From the NCBI GenBank assembly GCA_015680685.1, contig MNCI01030368.1, forward strand, positions 89,925 through 153,924: a stretch of DNA of 64,000 nucleotides, in the 5' to 3' direction. The first letter of the stretch is position 1; the number at the start of each line of letters is the position of its first letter. Made by a program: the position numbers and the translations under genes. Positions 46,781 to 57,650 of this stretch are shown one piece after another. A model generated the notes under the pieces. The model did no database searches, was not told where the DNA came from, and was given only the letters and a program-made list of their open reading frames with translations. The stretch comes from Gnetum montanum (Eukaryota; Streptophyta; Gnetopsida; Gnetales; Gnetaceae).

Positions 46781-47788
46781 TCTATCTTTAACAAAACTAG
46801 TCTACTCAGGTCTAATGATATCTTTTATAACCTTTTAAATTCAACAAACCATACATTTAGCTAAAATTTTATAAACATTGTTAAAAGTAATAGGCATCCA
46901 ATTGTCAATACGCTGAAGATCTCCATTCTTAGGAAGAAGATAAATCACACCTTTATTAATATTTTCACAAAAAAAAACTTTCTTAATGGCTTCTTGGAAA
47001 ACATGAAATAGAACATCTTCAATATTGTCCCATTAACTCTTACAAAATTCAATAGGAAAACTTTCAAAACCTAGAGCTTTATCATCTACTAAACTAAAGG
47101 TCATTACTTGATTTTGCCTACTATAATTTATACTTAAAAAATACTTTGATGCATTTCTGTAATAAGATGAGGAATATGCACACTAGATGCTTAGAAGGAT
47201 TTGTTACTAAAACCTTCAGAAGAAAAATTATTTTCCAAAAAAATTAATAGTCTTAGGATATTTAATGATGGAATCATTTATATAAAATGATTCTAGTATA
47301 GGTACTTGATCCTTTTGTAAAAATTCCTTGCAACATTTATCTTCAATTTTTAGCTAACCCATGTGACTTTTAGGGAAAGTACTTTTAGCTTCAAAAGTAT
47401 TCCAATATTTTTTTTTTCATAAGAAGCTTTAGATAAGGCTTTTTTATTTTTAAAATCAAAAGAATACTGGTTTTAAAAAAATTACATCTGCTTTACAGAT
47501 TCTATAGGATCTTCTTCAACTTGATGCTTACACTTAGCAAATTTCTTTCCAAACCATCTAGCATAATTATTAACTCCACAAGGAGTTATTTGCCACTAGT
47601 TAATCCAACTAATATCACCAATAGGCTTTTTTCTACATTCTATAAAGACTTCAAAATATTTTTCCCTTTAAGTCCTATAAACATATTAGCATTCATACAA
47701 AAAAATTCATGTTTTTGAAAGGATGAATAATTAATACTAGATAGAAAAATGCTAATAGAAAAATAATTTGAAAAAGTAGTATTTGTAT
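46781..47788 (-). pseudogene. L1 piece 2: post-endonuclease linker and RT start
   Basis: Minus strand: CCKEFLQKDQVPILESFYIN near 47300-47360, ALGFESFPIEFCKS (KSPGPDGFP..F-type) near 47040, INKGVIYLLPKNGDLQRIDN then WMPITFNNVYKILAK near 46850-46960, and PE.TSFVKDR at about 46785-46810. These are the opening motifs of plant L1 RT. It continues in frame order into 40830-40642. Confidence 0.85.
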
Positions 47789-48669
47789 TGATGAGTGGTG
47801 AGGTACCCCTACGCTCAACCATACGAATATGAGCATTTCATGCATAATCGAGTCAAATTCTAAGGACTAAGTGCTTATGTGCCCTCGTGGAACAAGGATG
47901 GGTTGGTTGATCATTGTCTTCCCAAGCTTACTTGTATGTCACAATTGTATGGTTAAGTAAGCTTGAGGCATATGATTTTTATAGCTTTTATGTTTTTATG
48001 TCCTGATCTAGTAGGGAAGGAGAGAGGTAACTAAGTGACTAATTTAACTTAACTACTCATTAACTAAGTTCTAACTAATCCTAATACTGGCATCCATTCC
48101 CACTTTCCGTACACATCCTGAACCAGTGCAACACTGCTAGGATTACCAGATGCTAATTGTTACTGGGTTACCAAGCATTACACACATGCTCAAAGCGGTG
48201 GTGCTTGTGTAATTTAACGATTTTCTTAATTGATCAAAATGAATTGTTGTGCTAATAACAGAAATGTAAAGTGTATAAAATAAAATAAATGCATATGAAA
48301 ACAAATCCCAAGTGCTACAAGGATGAATCAAAGAGCTTTTCTTTATTGTTGTACATAAGGTGTGCTTAGGTATACAATGCTCGAATAAAGATCTATCCAC
48401 ACTTAGACCTCCTACTACGGGCACCTAGAAAATACTCTAACTTTCAAATAGACTACCAAAGTTTTGCTACTTGACTGCTAAAGACTTCTTTCCAATTATG
48501 TGCATGGGCACTGTATTAGTAGACTTGGGAGCAACTACTCTAATAATTAGAATAACTGCTAGAGTAACCGCTAGAGTAACCACTCTAATAATTAGAATAA
48601 CTTCTAAAGTAACCACTAGAGTAACCACTTTAATAATTAGAATAACTACTAGAGTGACCACTCTCATCA
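47789..48669 (-). repeat. 3' LTR of element B
   Basis: TGATGAGTGGTGAGGTACCC at left, CTCTCATCA at right, then TACCCCCACGACTG (polypurine tract complement). Contains the CTCTAATAATTAG array at 48538-48660. AATAAAG near 48335 (minus strand). Pairs with 56706-57650. Confidence 0.9.
48530..48665 (-). promoter_or_regulatory. U3 array of CTCTAATAATTAG palindromes (element B 3' LTR)
   Basis: Copies at 48538, 48582 and 48629, separated by AATAACTRCTAGAGTAACC-type spacers, each spacer carrying CTAGAG inverted relative to the motif. The TATA position next to it has decayed to TGTATTAGTAGAC. Confidence 0.8.
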
Positions 48670-50158
48670 TACCCCCACGACTGAATGAAAACTCATCCTT
48701 GAGTTCCCTACAAAATATTGGGAAGGTATGGGATTATTAACTAATTGAAAATTGACGGTGGAATGGGATGACAGACTCAACATGCCCAATGAATAGATCA
48801 ATAAGCATATTACAACATTAGTGTTCATGACCATTATGGTAAACACTCGTACATAAATGACATCCAAGCCTTTATTTGGTAGTTTGAAGAGAAAGAGAGA
48901 GAAACAAGATGAAGTGTGTTTCCACCAATGCCAAGATTGCACCTTCCGTTGTTTATCCATAGCCACACCATCAGACTTTCTCCTTTTGTAAATGCTCCAG
49001 TTTCAATCCATCCTGAGTGCTTCCTCCAAGCCTAGTCCATTTTTTGTATGATCACCATCTACACACACAACACAGTCACAAATGAGCAAGGATAGATAAT
49101 CCACAATGCAATTGATACCTTGCCTCAATATGAAGCACATTGCCTGAGTTGTGGTTATGGAAGAAACTAGTTTGGAGATTTATCACTAGCAACTACCCAA
49201 GGTGTAGGGGTTAGGCAATTAGTAAAATGGAAAAAATTGAAAAATTTGTGCTAGGGCCCCCATGACTAAGAGCGAACCTCTGATAGCTATAAGANATGGA
49301 CTAATGATAGAACCAGCAATGAGGTGGAAAATGGGAAGAAAGATGGAGAGGAGAGAATGGAATGGAATCCCAAGAACAAGGTTTTGTAAAGCCCCTTGTG
49401 TATTTCATGGTTAAGATAACTAAGTAAAACTCATCCCAAATCTAGACTCAAACCAACCACATTCAATGACCTCGTATCAATACACTTGGCCAATCCATCC
49501 TCTTAAGGCAACAAGAGTGCTTCCACAAAGAGTGACCACCATCCCAAGGAGAGTGAGATGGAGAAGCAGGAAGCGAGAAAGGGCCTTAGTTAGAGGGAAC
49601 CTTTAGGCATGAGTAACATGTCTTTCCAGTGCCAGAACTAGTGCTTGTAGCCCATATTGCTTTATTATGTCTAATGGGTGTGCTTTGAATTCTCACCTTT
49701 TTCTCTCTTTTTTTTTTATGTTTATGTGTGAGAACCACACCATGAAAAGACTTATTTTTATTCACTCAGCTTCCTGATATTTCAACAATGTCAGAATGTT
49801 AGAAAACCCAAGAAAAAGCATCCAAGCACCCCAAGAGAATGGCCAGCACCAATGCATTAAATCCCCTTGAAGTCACACCCTTTTCATCCTTTGAGTCTTT
49901 CCTTGGTTTGAAAAATACCCAACAACCAATTCATTAATAAGTTTACTTAGAAAAAGGGGACTATACAGTTCCAAGCCAAAGGAGACCATAGAGTTGTATG
50001 GATGGGTGGACAACATGGACACATTGCCTGTTTTACCAAAAGAACCATACATTAATATCAACATCATAATTCAAAGGTAAAAACCAAACATTATAAATAA
50101 ATATGATATAACTCAATCCACCATCATGAGCACTTATTGGATGACAAATAAAAGTAAA
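48670..50158 (-). other. 3' internal region of element B
   Basis: Parallel to C 15228-16912 and A 41670-43200. A frame like the C 118-codon ORF is recognisable at about 49300-49510 (NHEIHKGLYKTLFLGFHSIL) with one internal stop. A single N at about 49293 marks the point where roughly 300 bp present in C (15808-16108) are missing. Confidence 0.6.
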
Positions 50159-51560
50159 TCAAGCAATCAAACAAATAGTAAAAATATGAATGATGGTGTA
50201 AAACAAAAATGTGTGAAACAAAAACGTGTAAAACAAAAATTCAAAAAGAACTGAGGGCCTAGAATGGTTAGCATTGATAGCCATCTCCCCTACAACTGAG
50301 TTGGAAGGAGGAGATCCAAAATAGTGGGCAAGGTTGTTCACTAACAGAGTCACAAGTGTACTAGCTATCCTAAGCTCATGAAAAGGTTTGGCTTGTTGCA
50401 CATTGAACAAAAATTTCTTATCTGGGCTCTCAGGTTTGTATCTTGTCATGCCCCTTGAAGGAAAAGTTGTGTAAATAATATAAGGTCCTTTCCACAGTGT
50501 TTGAAATTTAGTACGTTTTGGCATATGTGTGGGATTCTAGTAGAGAACCTTATCTCCCAATTGATATTTAACTTTTCTAACCCTTAGGTCATGACATTGC
50601 TTATTGAATGCCTTATGCAATTCATTAAATGATAGGGCAACTAGTTAGTTTTCATCTAGAAAATTAAGGGTTACTAACCAATGTTTCTATGTTAGGTCTA
50701 GGTCAAGGTTGAGATCACATGCCATGGATAGTGTACAAAACTCAGTTTGAATGGGAAGAATTGGTAATTTACCATACACTAACTCATAGGGAGAGTAGCC
50801 TGTAGGGAGTTTCCATGTGGCACAGTATGCCCAAAGATCATCATTTAGTTTAGTGCTCCAGTCTCGCCTAACCTTGCTAATAGTTCTTGTTAATATTTTT
50901 GTAATCTCCCTATTGGTGAATTCTACTTGACTTTTCTCTTAGAGGTGGTATGGTGTTGTTAGTTTGTGTTCAACCCCTAAGCGNATTTTCTCTTAGGGGT
51001 GGTATGGTGTTGTTAGTTTGTGTTCAACCCCTAAGCGTCGCATTAATTTCCAAAAATTTGCACCTATGATGTGCATACCATTGTCTAAAATAAGTGCATG
51101 CAGCACACCAAACTTGTTTATGATTTGTTGTTGAACAAATCATGCAGCTGTAGATGATGTACAATCCTTAACAACAGCTGCTTCTACCCATTTTGTTAGG
51201 TAATCAACAACAACAATAATATAGGCTTTTCCAATCAACATTTATGTAATTGGCCCCATAAAATCAATTCCCCAAATGTCAAAGGGTTCTAATGGTTGAA
51301 TCCATTATTACAGATCCTCCATTCTAGCAGTCATTCCCCCATCATTTTGACAACAATCACAAGATTGGACAATATGATGGGAATCCAAAAATAATGTAGG
51401 TCAATAATATCCTATAAGCAAGATCTTGATGGTTGTTCATCTCCCAGCGTAATGACCCCTACAAGGACCCTCATGAGCATCTTGGAGAACTCGTAGTTGA
51501 TCTATATCGAGAACACACCATCAAACCAAGCCATTGGAACATACTTTGTAAAGTTACCCA
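50159..51560 (-). pseudogene. Element B integrase
   Basis: Minus strand: zinc-finger end HHIVQSCDCCQNDGG near 51330-51375, then FDIWGIDFMGPIT (first Asp), then YIIVVVDYLTKWVEA, LILDNG near 51080 (second Asp), and TTPYHP at about 50950, where the catalytic Glu region is broken by an N duplication. C-terminal part: PTGYSPYELVYGKLP near 50780 and FQTLWKGPYIIYTTFPSRG near 50470. The frame runs on through the 15-bp minisatellite as FLFYT-like repeats to a stop at 50159. Confidence 0.75.
50932..51036. repeat. About 52-bp duplication around a single N (50984)
   Basis: TTTTCTCTTAG.GGTGGTATG to CAACCCCTAAGCG is present on both sides of the N: probable contig overlap. Confidence 0.9.
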
Positions 51561-51649
51561 TTGATCTCCATAAAGTACTTGGCTCAGTGAAGAAATTGTT
51601 GTTTCTTCCTAAGGTTTAACTCTTGTGGTGTTTGTTGGGTGAGGAGATA

Positions 51650-53190
51650 GGTAAGAATGCTACTATACTAGTTTGTCTCCGTGGGTGATTGATTATTCAC
51701 TACACCAACAAAGAGGAATTCATCAGAGAATTAATCAAAAATTGGATACTCATCATCTTTGTTGTTCCATCATAACCAAGATAAATGATCAGCAACTATG
51801 TTCTCGGTGTCTTTATGATCGATCATCATAAGATTGAACTCTTGTAAGATTACAAGCCATCGTATGATACGAGGGCTTACCATTGGCTTATTCATGAGGA
51901 ACTAGATTGCACTATGATCTGTATGTACATATACTTAATATCCTAATACATAGTGTCTAAGCTTTTCTAGTGTAAACACTATAGCCATTAATTCTTTCTC
52001 TGTGGTAGTGTAGTTAAGTTGTGCACCAGCGATACTTCTACTTGCATAGTGGATGTAATAAGGACACTTCTGGCCATCTAACTATGTAAGTATGGCTCCT
52101 AAGGCATAGTTGGACATGTCAGTCATGATATAGAATGGTTTGGACCAGTTAGGAGCTTGTAGAATGGGTGTTTCTACAAGCTTCTGTTTCAGAGTTTGGA
52201 AAGCTAATCGACATTCCATGGTCCACTTAAAAGGTACATCCTTTTTCATTAATTCCACCAATGGTTTGGCAGTCTTTGAAAAGTTCTCAATAAATCTCCT
52301 ATAGTAGCCAATATGTCCAAGGAATGACCAAATATCTTTGATAGTTTTCAGTTGATAGGTAATTCCTTGGATAATTTTGATTTTCTTAGGGTCTACCTCT
52401 ATCCCTATGTGTGAGATTTTGTGCCCTAGTACTACACCTTCTTGGACCATCAAATGGCTTTTCTGCCAGGTGAGCCTCAAATTGGTTTCTACACATCTCT
52501 TTAACACTTGCTTCAACCAATCCAAGGCTTGATCAAAGTTTGCTCCATAAGTGGAGAAGTTGTCCATAAAGACCTCCATGCCATTCCCTATCTACTATTG
52601 GAATATTCTTAGAACTAGTCGTTGAAATGCTGCAGGGGCATTACACAAGCCAAAAAACATCTATTTGTATGTAAACGTTCCCCAAGGACTGGTGAATGTA
52701 GTCTTGGCTTGGTCTTCTAGGGCTATTTGTATTTGGTTATATCTACTATATCCATCCAAAAACTGTAATAGCGATGCCCTGTGATGGTGTCTAAGACTTG
52801 GTTGACAAATGGTGATGAAAAGTGATCTTTGAATGTTGCCATATTTAGTAGCCTGAAATCTATACACATCCTCCATTTGCCTCCCTTTTTGGCACAATAA
52901 CTAAGGGGCTAACCCATTTGCTATCAGTAATGGGGTATATGAACCAAACCTTGAGAAGTTGTTCAATTTCTTCCTTAACTACTTTCTTCAGCTTAAGGTT
53001 CAATCTCCTCTATGGTTGTCTTTGAGGCTTCATGGAGGGGTTAGTGTAAATTCTATGTTCGCATATCCTAGGATCTATTCTGGTTAATTCAGGATATAAC
53101 TAAGCAAAGGCTTCGGACCATTTATTTATTACCTTCAACAATTCTTCTTTCTGTTGAGGATTAAGCTTAGCGTTGATAATTACTAGTTTT
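51650..53190 (-). pseudogene. Element B reverse transcriptase and RNase H
   Basis: RT starts near 53000 with EEIEQLLKVWFIYPITDSKW and VSPLVIVPK. FLDGYSRYNQIQIALEDQAK and TTFTSPWGTFTYK lie at 52661-52897. The catalytic box at 52559-52570 is FMDN instead of FMDD. VVLGHKISHIGIEVDPKKI, SFLGHIGYYRRFI and the PILQAPNWSKPFYIMTDMSN start of RNase H follow to 52082. RNase H continues in broken frames (ELMAIVFTLEKLRHYVLGY, HTDHSAI) to about 51760. This wording is characteristic of the Athila clade. Stops and the D-to-N change make it inactive. Confidence 0.85.
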
Positions 53191-53589
53191 CCATTTTTAA
53201 GAAACATGTATTCCATATCGATGGACAATGGTTTCAGCTTGAGGGGCTCCTACTTAAATTTCTTAGGGATTTCCAACTTCCCCCAGTTGATGTTTTCAAG
53301 GTTAAGACTTGGAAGTTGGCAGGGCAGTGGACTTACTCTAATGCGTCTATGCTATCGATGTAAGCACAAGTCAAACCATCAGTTGGTTCCATGCATATGA
53401 GTGAACTGCTTTCTTGATCAGCTATCAGCCACTAGGTGTCTTCCTATCATGTGGCTCCTGCATACAGGAATCTTTGTATGTTAATCACTTGTACACACTA
53501 ATTACATGCAGGCAATGCTAAACTTTGCACAAACCATGACCTCTACACGTAATTACACCCTCTATCACTATATCTGATGCATGAAACTT

Positions 53590-53950
53590 TCTTATTATTG
53601 ATCATTCCGAATGTATTTTTCTTTGATATTTCTAGGGAAAGATCATGAATTCCTAGGCATGCATCTATGGTGCTTAGCCATGCTCGTTCCATGATGATTG
53701 GGAAGTCCCCCTTACCGTTGTTTACCTAAATCACTAGGAAGTTAGTTGGGTACGAACACCCATAAATAGTGGTAACAATGTCTTCCACTAGTCCCAATGG
53801 GACAATGATGGACTGGTTGGCCAACTCTAGATGGATGTTGCTCTTTTTCAATGGAGGCAAGTTCCAGGCCTTGTACATTTCTTGAGAAATCAAGTTGACA
53901 CCGGAACCTGAATCCAAAAGAGCCTTGCATGGTGAATTTCCAGTGATTTG
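53590..53950 (-). pseudogene. Element B aspartic protease
   Basis: DSGSGVNLISQEMYKAWNLP starts at about 53914 and includes the retropepsin DSG triad. ANQSIIVPLGLVEDI and GDFPIIMERAWLSTIDACLG (the ILGRPFL-like region) follow. Matches the two copies in element C. The segment below 53590 to about 53200 is a linker to RT. Confidence 0.8.
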
Positions 53951-54239
53951 TAAGTATATTAGAGGACTCTCAGGATTAGAGAATTTCCTGAGAAGGTGGC
54001 TAGCTTTGATCTAATTGGTGACGGCATGTGTTAGCATGACTGTATGCATTGAGTGTAGTGATTGGGTTGAAGGGGGATCCAAAGTTTTGATTGATATTGA
54101 GGCATCTAAGGAATCAACCACTTGTGATTACAAGGGCTTGGTTGGACTGTTGGCTCTAAAGAAAGGTCTTTTCTTCATGTGGTTGTTGGAACCAATAGTA
54201 GATTGATAGTTAATAGCTCTCATGGCATTATGTTGTTGT

Positions 54240-56590
54240 GGCTAGGTAGAGATTTCACCTTGCATCATGGGAGCAGGTGGTAGTGGAGCTATTGGTGGAA
54301 GAGATGTGGCCAGATGAGAAGGATGATATGCTTGTGGAATATGACCTCTACAAGAGGGAATCCCATAATACTTGCAAGCTTGGTAGTAAGGTTAAGGAGT
54401 GATGTAACCAGTAGAGTCACGTGGGGAGATTGGCTACTACACGTAATATCCATACAGGTCAGGTTGCTGGTAAGGATACTATTACCTTGTTGGTGGCATT
54501 CCCCATGATTGTGGGTGCTGCCACTATTGATATTGCTCAATCGGTTGTGGTGGAGTTCCATTGGGATAATATGTTAAGGTTTAGTGGAACTGCCTTGGGT
54601 TACCTTGAGGATAAGGTAGCCTTTGGGGTGTTTGCATTTTTTTTTAATCGTGGGTTGAGTGCATACATCTCAAACTCCTATAGATGTGAGATTATAGGGC
54701 AACATCCCTTAGGATGGTCATATTGACATATCTCACATCCACTATCATTTTCTATTTCCAAATCCACAACCTCTTTAATGATGGTGACTTTACCCTTACC
54801 TTTGCTACGTGCATGTTCAGCCTCTTTCTTTTTTCTTTTCTCACTACCTTGCTCTCTAGACTCCTCTACTATTTTAAGAACAGTTTGAAATCTATTGTCT
54901 ATAGGGAATCCCACATTTGGTCTACCTTTGTCAAAAATTCTGATGTCATCTCTTGGATAGGCAAAGTTTTCCTATTCACCATCTCTTTGAGTGGTGACTC
55001 TTCTTCATCCTCACAAAATCTTACTCCACTCTTCTAAAGGAAAGGATCTCAGTAATACTCTTTCACACTTTCTCTCTTCCATAGCTTAGCTTCTTCCATA
55101 GCAACTTGCTCCAATAGTCTTTGAATTTGATGGGACCTAAGCTTGGATAGTCTCCCTTGGGCATAAGTCCCAAGGGTTCTTCTCGTTTCATGCCTAAGCC
55201 CATCCATGAGATGGTGAGGTTGATCCCTTTATGAATAACCATGGCCAAGACAATGATGTAACAGTGCATAGTATCAGCCCATGGTAGCATCCAAGGGTTC
55301 ATGTCCTCCTTTTTTCTAGCCTTGGATTTGCTTTCGCAAGTTAGACACTTGGGAGTACATTTAGTACTTGTCACTAAACAATTCTAATATAGTATTCCAC
55401 CTACGAATGGATTTCAATTCTAAAGACTAGTACTAGCTTTCTTCTTCTTTAACTAATATCCATGGGAACAACTTAAGCTTTTGTCATTCGTTCTCTATGT
55501 TCTGTAAGGCACACGCATCATGGAATGCTTGTAAATGATTCTGAAGATTAGCATTGTATCCCCCATCAAATCGTGGGATGCTGTTCATATCTAATCTCTT
55601 GATCCTACTATCTTTCTAATGCCTTGTTGGAATTATAAAAGCCTCAGTTATGTCTAACATACTTCAAGTAGCGAGGAGGGGTTCATCATGATCATCTCAT
55701 CCATGGCGGCTATGATGCCTATGTTGTTCCCTACTTTCCTTTCTTTTATGTCATGACTTTCTAGAGTGCCCTCATCCCCATTCTTGGCTATTTCGTCTAT
55801 GAATTCCACTTTGCCTACCTTTATCCCCATGATCTTTTTCTTTATGAACATGTCTAGATACTAAAGGAGAGGGTGAAGGAGATGATGAAGGTATAGAAGA
55901 AGGAGAACCATTATCATGACGATGTCTGCTACTTTCTCTTCTATTGTCTCAGCCCCAATCGCGATTGTGATCAAAATGTCTACCTTTATCATGAGTTCGT
56001 GTCCCTTTTTCAGACTCTTTGTGTCCATGGGTATCAGATCCTGGGTTATGAATAGTGGAATGAAGGTCCTGATACACAACCCCTTGGCAAAAGTCAAGGG
56101 GAGAAACATTGTTATGTGGGCGATTACCTGAGGTAGGCTCACCACCCTCATTTTTAATTAAGACATGTGGGGCATCTTGGGACCACTTACCCTTTAAAGA
56201 CTTATGATGTCTCTCCTGTTGCAAGTCCCTTCGACGTTATGCCTCTGTGGGATGGTATTCTCTAGATTCATGGTCTTGCACAATGTATTTTGCATGTAAT
56301 TGCGGCATGCCAATTCATGTGAGAACACGAAGAAGCATGCTCAGGACTGAATGATCGAGAGGTAACACTTTACCTTCTAAGTCTCGCCAATGCATTTGTT
56401 CGTCTTGATGGAGGATAAAGGTGAAGTTTGGTATATACTCATCAAGATGAATATATACCACTCGAACTTGTTGAGGAACTGGCAGATCAATGTCATGTGT
56501 ATTACGCCACCGACTATTTCCTATTTTAAACCTAGGTGGTGAGGTGCTTCTATACAAAGAAGGAGACATACTTGTCTTTTCAGTGTGCAA
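54240..56590 (-). pseudogene. Element B gag
   Basis: ATG at 56590 (minus). VVYIHLDEYIPNFTFILHQD at about 56390-56450 matches D. The frame halts at DWG-TGA (about 55949), exactly where D's does, and resumes. Capsid part: LDMNSIPRFDGGYNANLQNH and LQAFHDACALQNIENEWQKL at 55480-55600. CEICQYDHPKGCCPIISHL at 54678-54745 matches the D Cys/His motif. A Pro/Gln/His-rich tail runs to about 54240. Multiple stops. Confidence 0.75.
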
Positions 56591-56686
56591 TGTATTCTTG
56601 TTTATTATTTTCTCAACCAGCCCTAAGGGTTCATTCCAATGATGTGAATGATTTCCTATGTTCTAGTTAGTGCACAAACAACTAAG

Positions 56687-56705
56687 TCCCTAGCAATGAC
56701 GCCAA
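56687..56705 (-). promoter_or_regulatory. tRNA-Asp-type primer binding site, element B
   Basis: Minus strand TTGGCGTCATTGCTAGGGA directly follows the 5' LTR. TGGCGCCGTTGCCGGGGA is the complement of the 3' end of plant tRNA-Asp(GUC) and the usual Athila PBS; the three differences are transitions. Confidence 0.8.
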
Positions 56706-57052
56706 TGATGAGTGGTGAGGTACCCTTACGCTCAACTATACGAATACGAGTGTCTCACACACGATCCAGTCAAATTTCAAGGACTAAGTTCTTATGCACC
56801 CTTGTGGAACAAGGATGGGTTGGTTGATCATTGTCTTCCCAAGCTTACCTATTTTTCATGATTGTATGATTAATTAAGCTTGAGGCATATGATTTTTATA
56901 GCTTTTATGTTTTTATGTCCTATGCTAGTAGGGAAGGAGAGAAGTAACTAAGTGACTAATTTAACTTAACTACTCATTAACTAAGTTCTAACTAATCCTA
57001 ACATCAGCATTCGTTCCCACTTTCTGTACACATCCTAAACCAATGCAACACT

Positions 57053-57107
57053 GCTAGGATTACCAAACACTAATCATTACNGCTACGATTACCAAACACT
57101 AATCATT
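57053..57107. repeat. Exact duplication around a single N (57081)
   Basis: GATTACCAAACACTAATCAT lies on both sides of the N: probable contig overlap inside the LTR. Confidence 0.85.
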
Positions 57108-57504
57108 ACTAGGTTACCAAGCATTACATACATGCTCGAAGTGGTTGTGCTTGTGTAATTTAATGATTTGCTTAATTGATCAAAATGAATTGTTGTGCTA
57201 ATAACAAAAATGTAAAGTGCATAAAATAAAATAAATGCATAAGAAAATAAAATAAAAGAAATGTGTAAGAAAAAAAATCTCAAGTGTTGTAAGGATGAAT
57301 CAAAGAGCTCATCTTTATTATCGTACACAAGGTGTGCTTAGGTATACAATGCTTAAATAAAGATCCGTCCACACTTAGACCTCCTAGTGCGAGCACTTGG
57401 AAAATACTCTAACTTTCAAATAGACTACTAGAGTTTCGCTACTTGACTACTAAAGAGTTCTTTTCAATTGTGTGCCTAGGCACTATATTTATAGACTTTG
57501 GAGC

Positions 57505-57645
57505 AACTACTCTAATAATTAGAGCAACCGCTCTAATAATTAGAATAACTACTAAAGTAACCACTCTAATAATTAGAATAACTACTAGAGTAACTACTCT
57601 AATAATTAGAATAACTGCTAGAGTAACCACTAGAGTAACCGCTCT
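57505..57645 (-). promoter_or_regulatory. U3 array of CTCTAATAATTAGAG palindromes (element B 5' LTR)
   Basis: Copies start at 57510, 57531, 57564 and 57597; the first is a perfect inverted repeat around a central base. The array begins about 15 bp upstream of the TATA box in LTR sense. Confidence 0.8.
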
Positions 57646-57650
57646 CATGA

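Larger units (their letters stand above)
47789..57650 (-). mobile_element. Athila-like LTR retrotransposon B, complete gag-pol
   Basis: 5' LTR 57650-56706, PBS 56705-56687, gag, protease, RT, RNase H, integrase, 3' internal region, polypurine tract, 3' LTR 48669-47789. Perfect target-site duplication TGTAT at 47784-47788 and 57651-57655. RT/RNase H wording is Athila-type. No chromodomain or archaeal-type RNase H. All ORFs are broken by stops, so it is inactive. It sits in the L1 between endonuclease and RT. Confidence 0.9.
56706..57650 (-). repeat. 5' LTR of element B
   Basis: TGATGAGTGGTGAGGTACCC at left, GCTCTCATGA at right (3' LTR has CTCTCATCA), followed by TSD TGTAT. TATA box CTATAAATATAG (minus) near 57485-57495. 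CTCTAATAATTAG array at 57510-57645. A single N at 57081 is flanked by a duplicated 'gattaccaaacactaatcat'. Confidence 0.9.

Noticed and set aside
48467-48740. Frames with repeated peptides such as RITTRVTTLII, both strands (also at 57439-57684)
   Set aside because: They are translations of the U3 CTCTAATAATTAG array of the B LTRs, present on both strands, next to a TATA box; not proteins.
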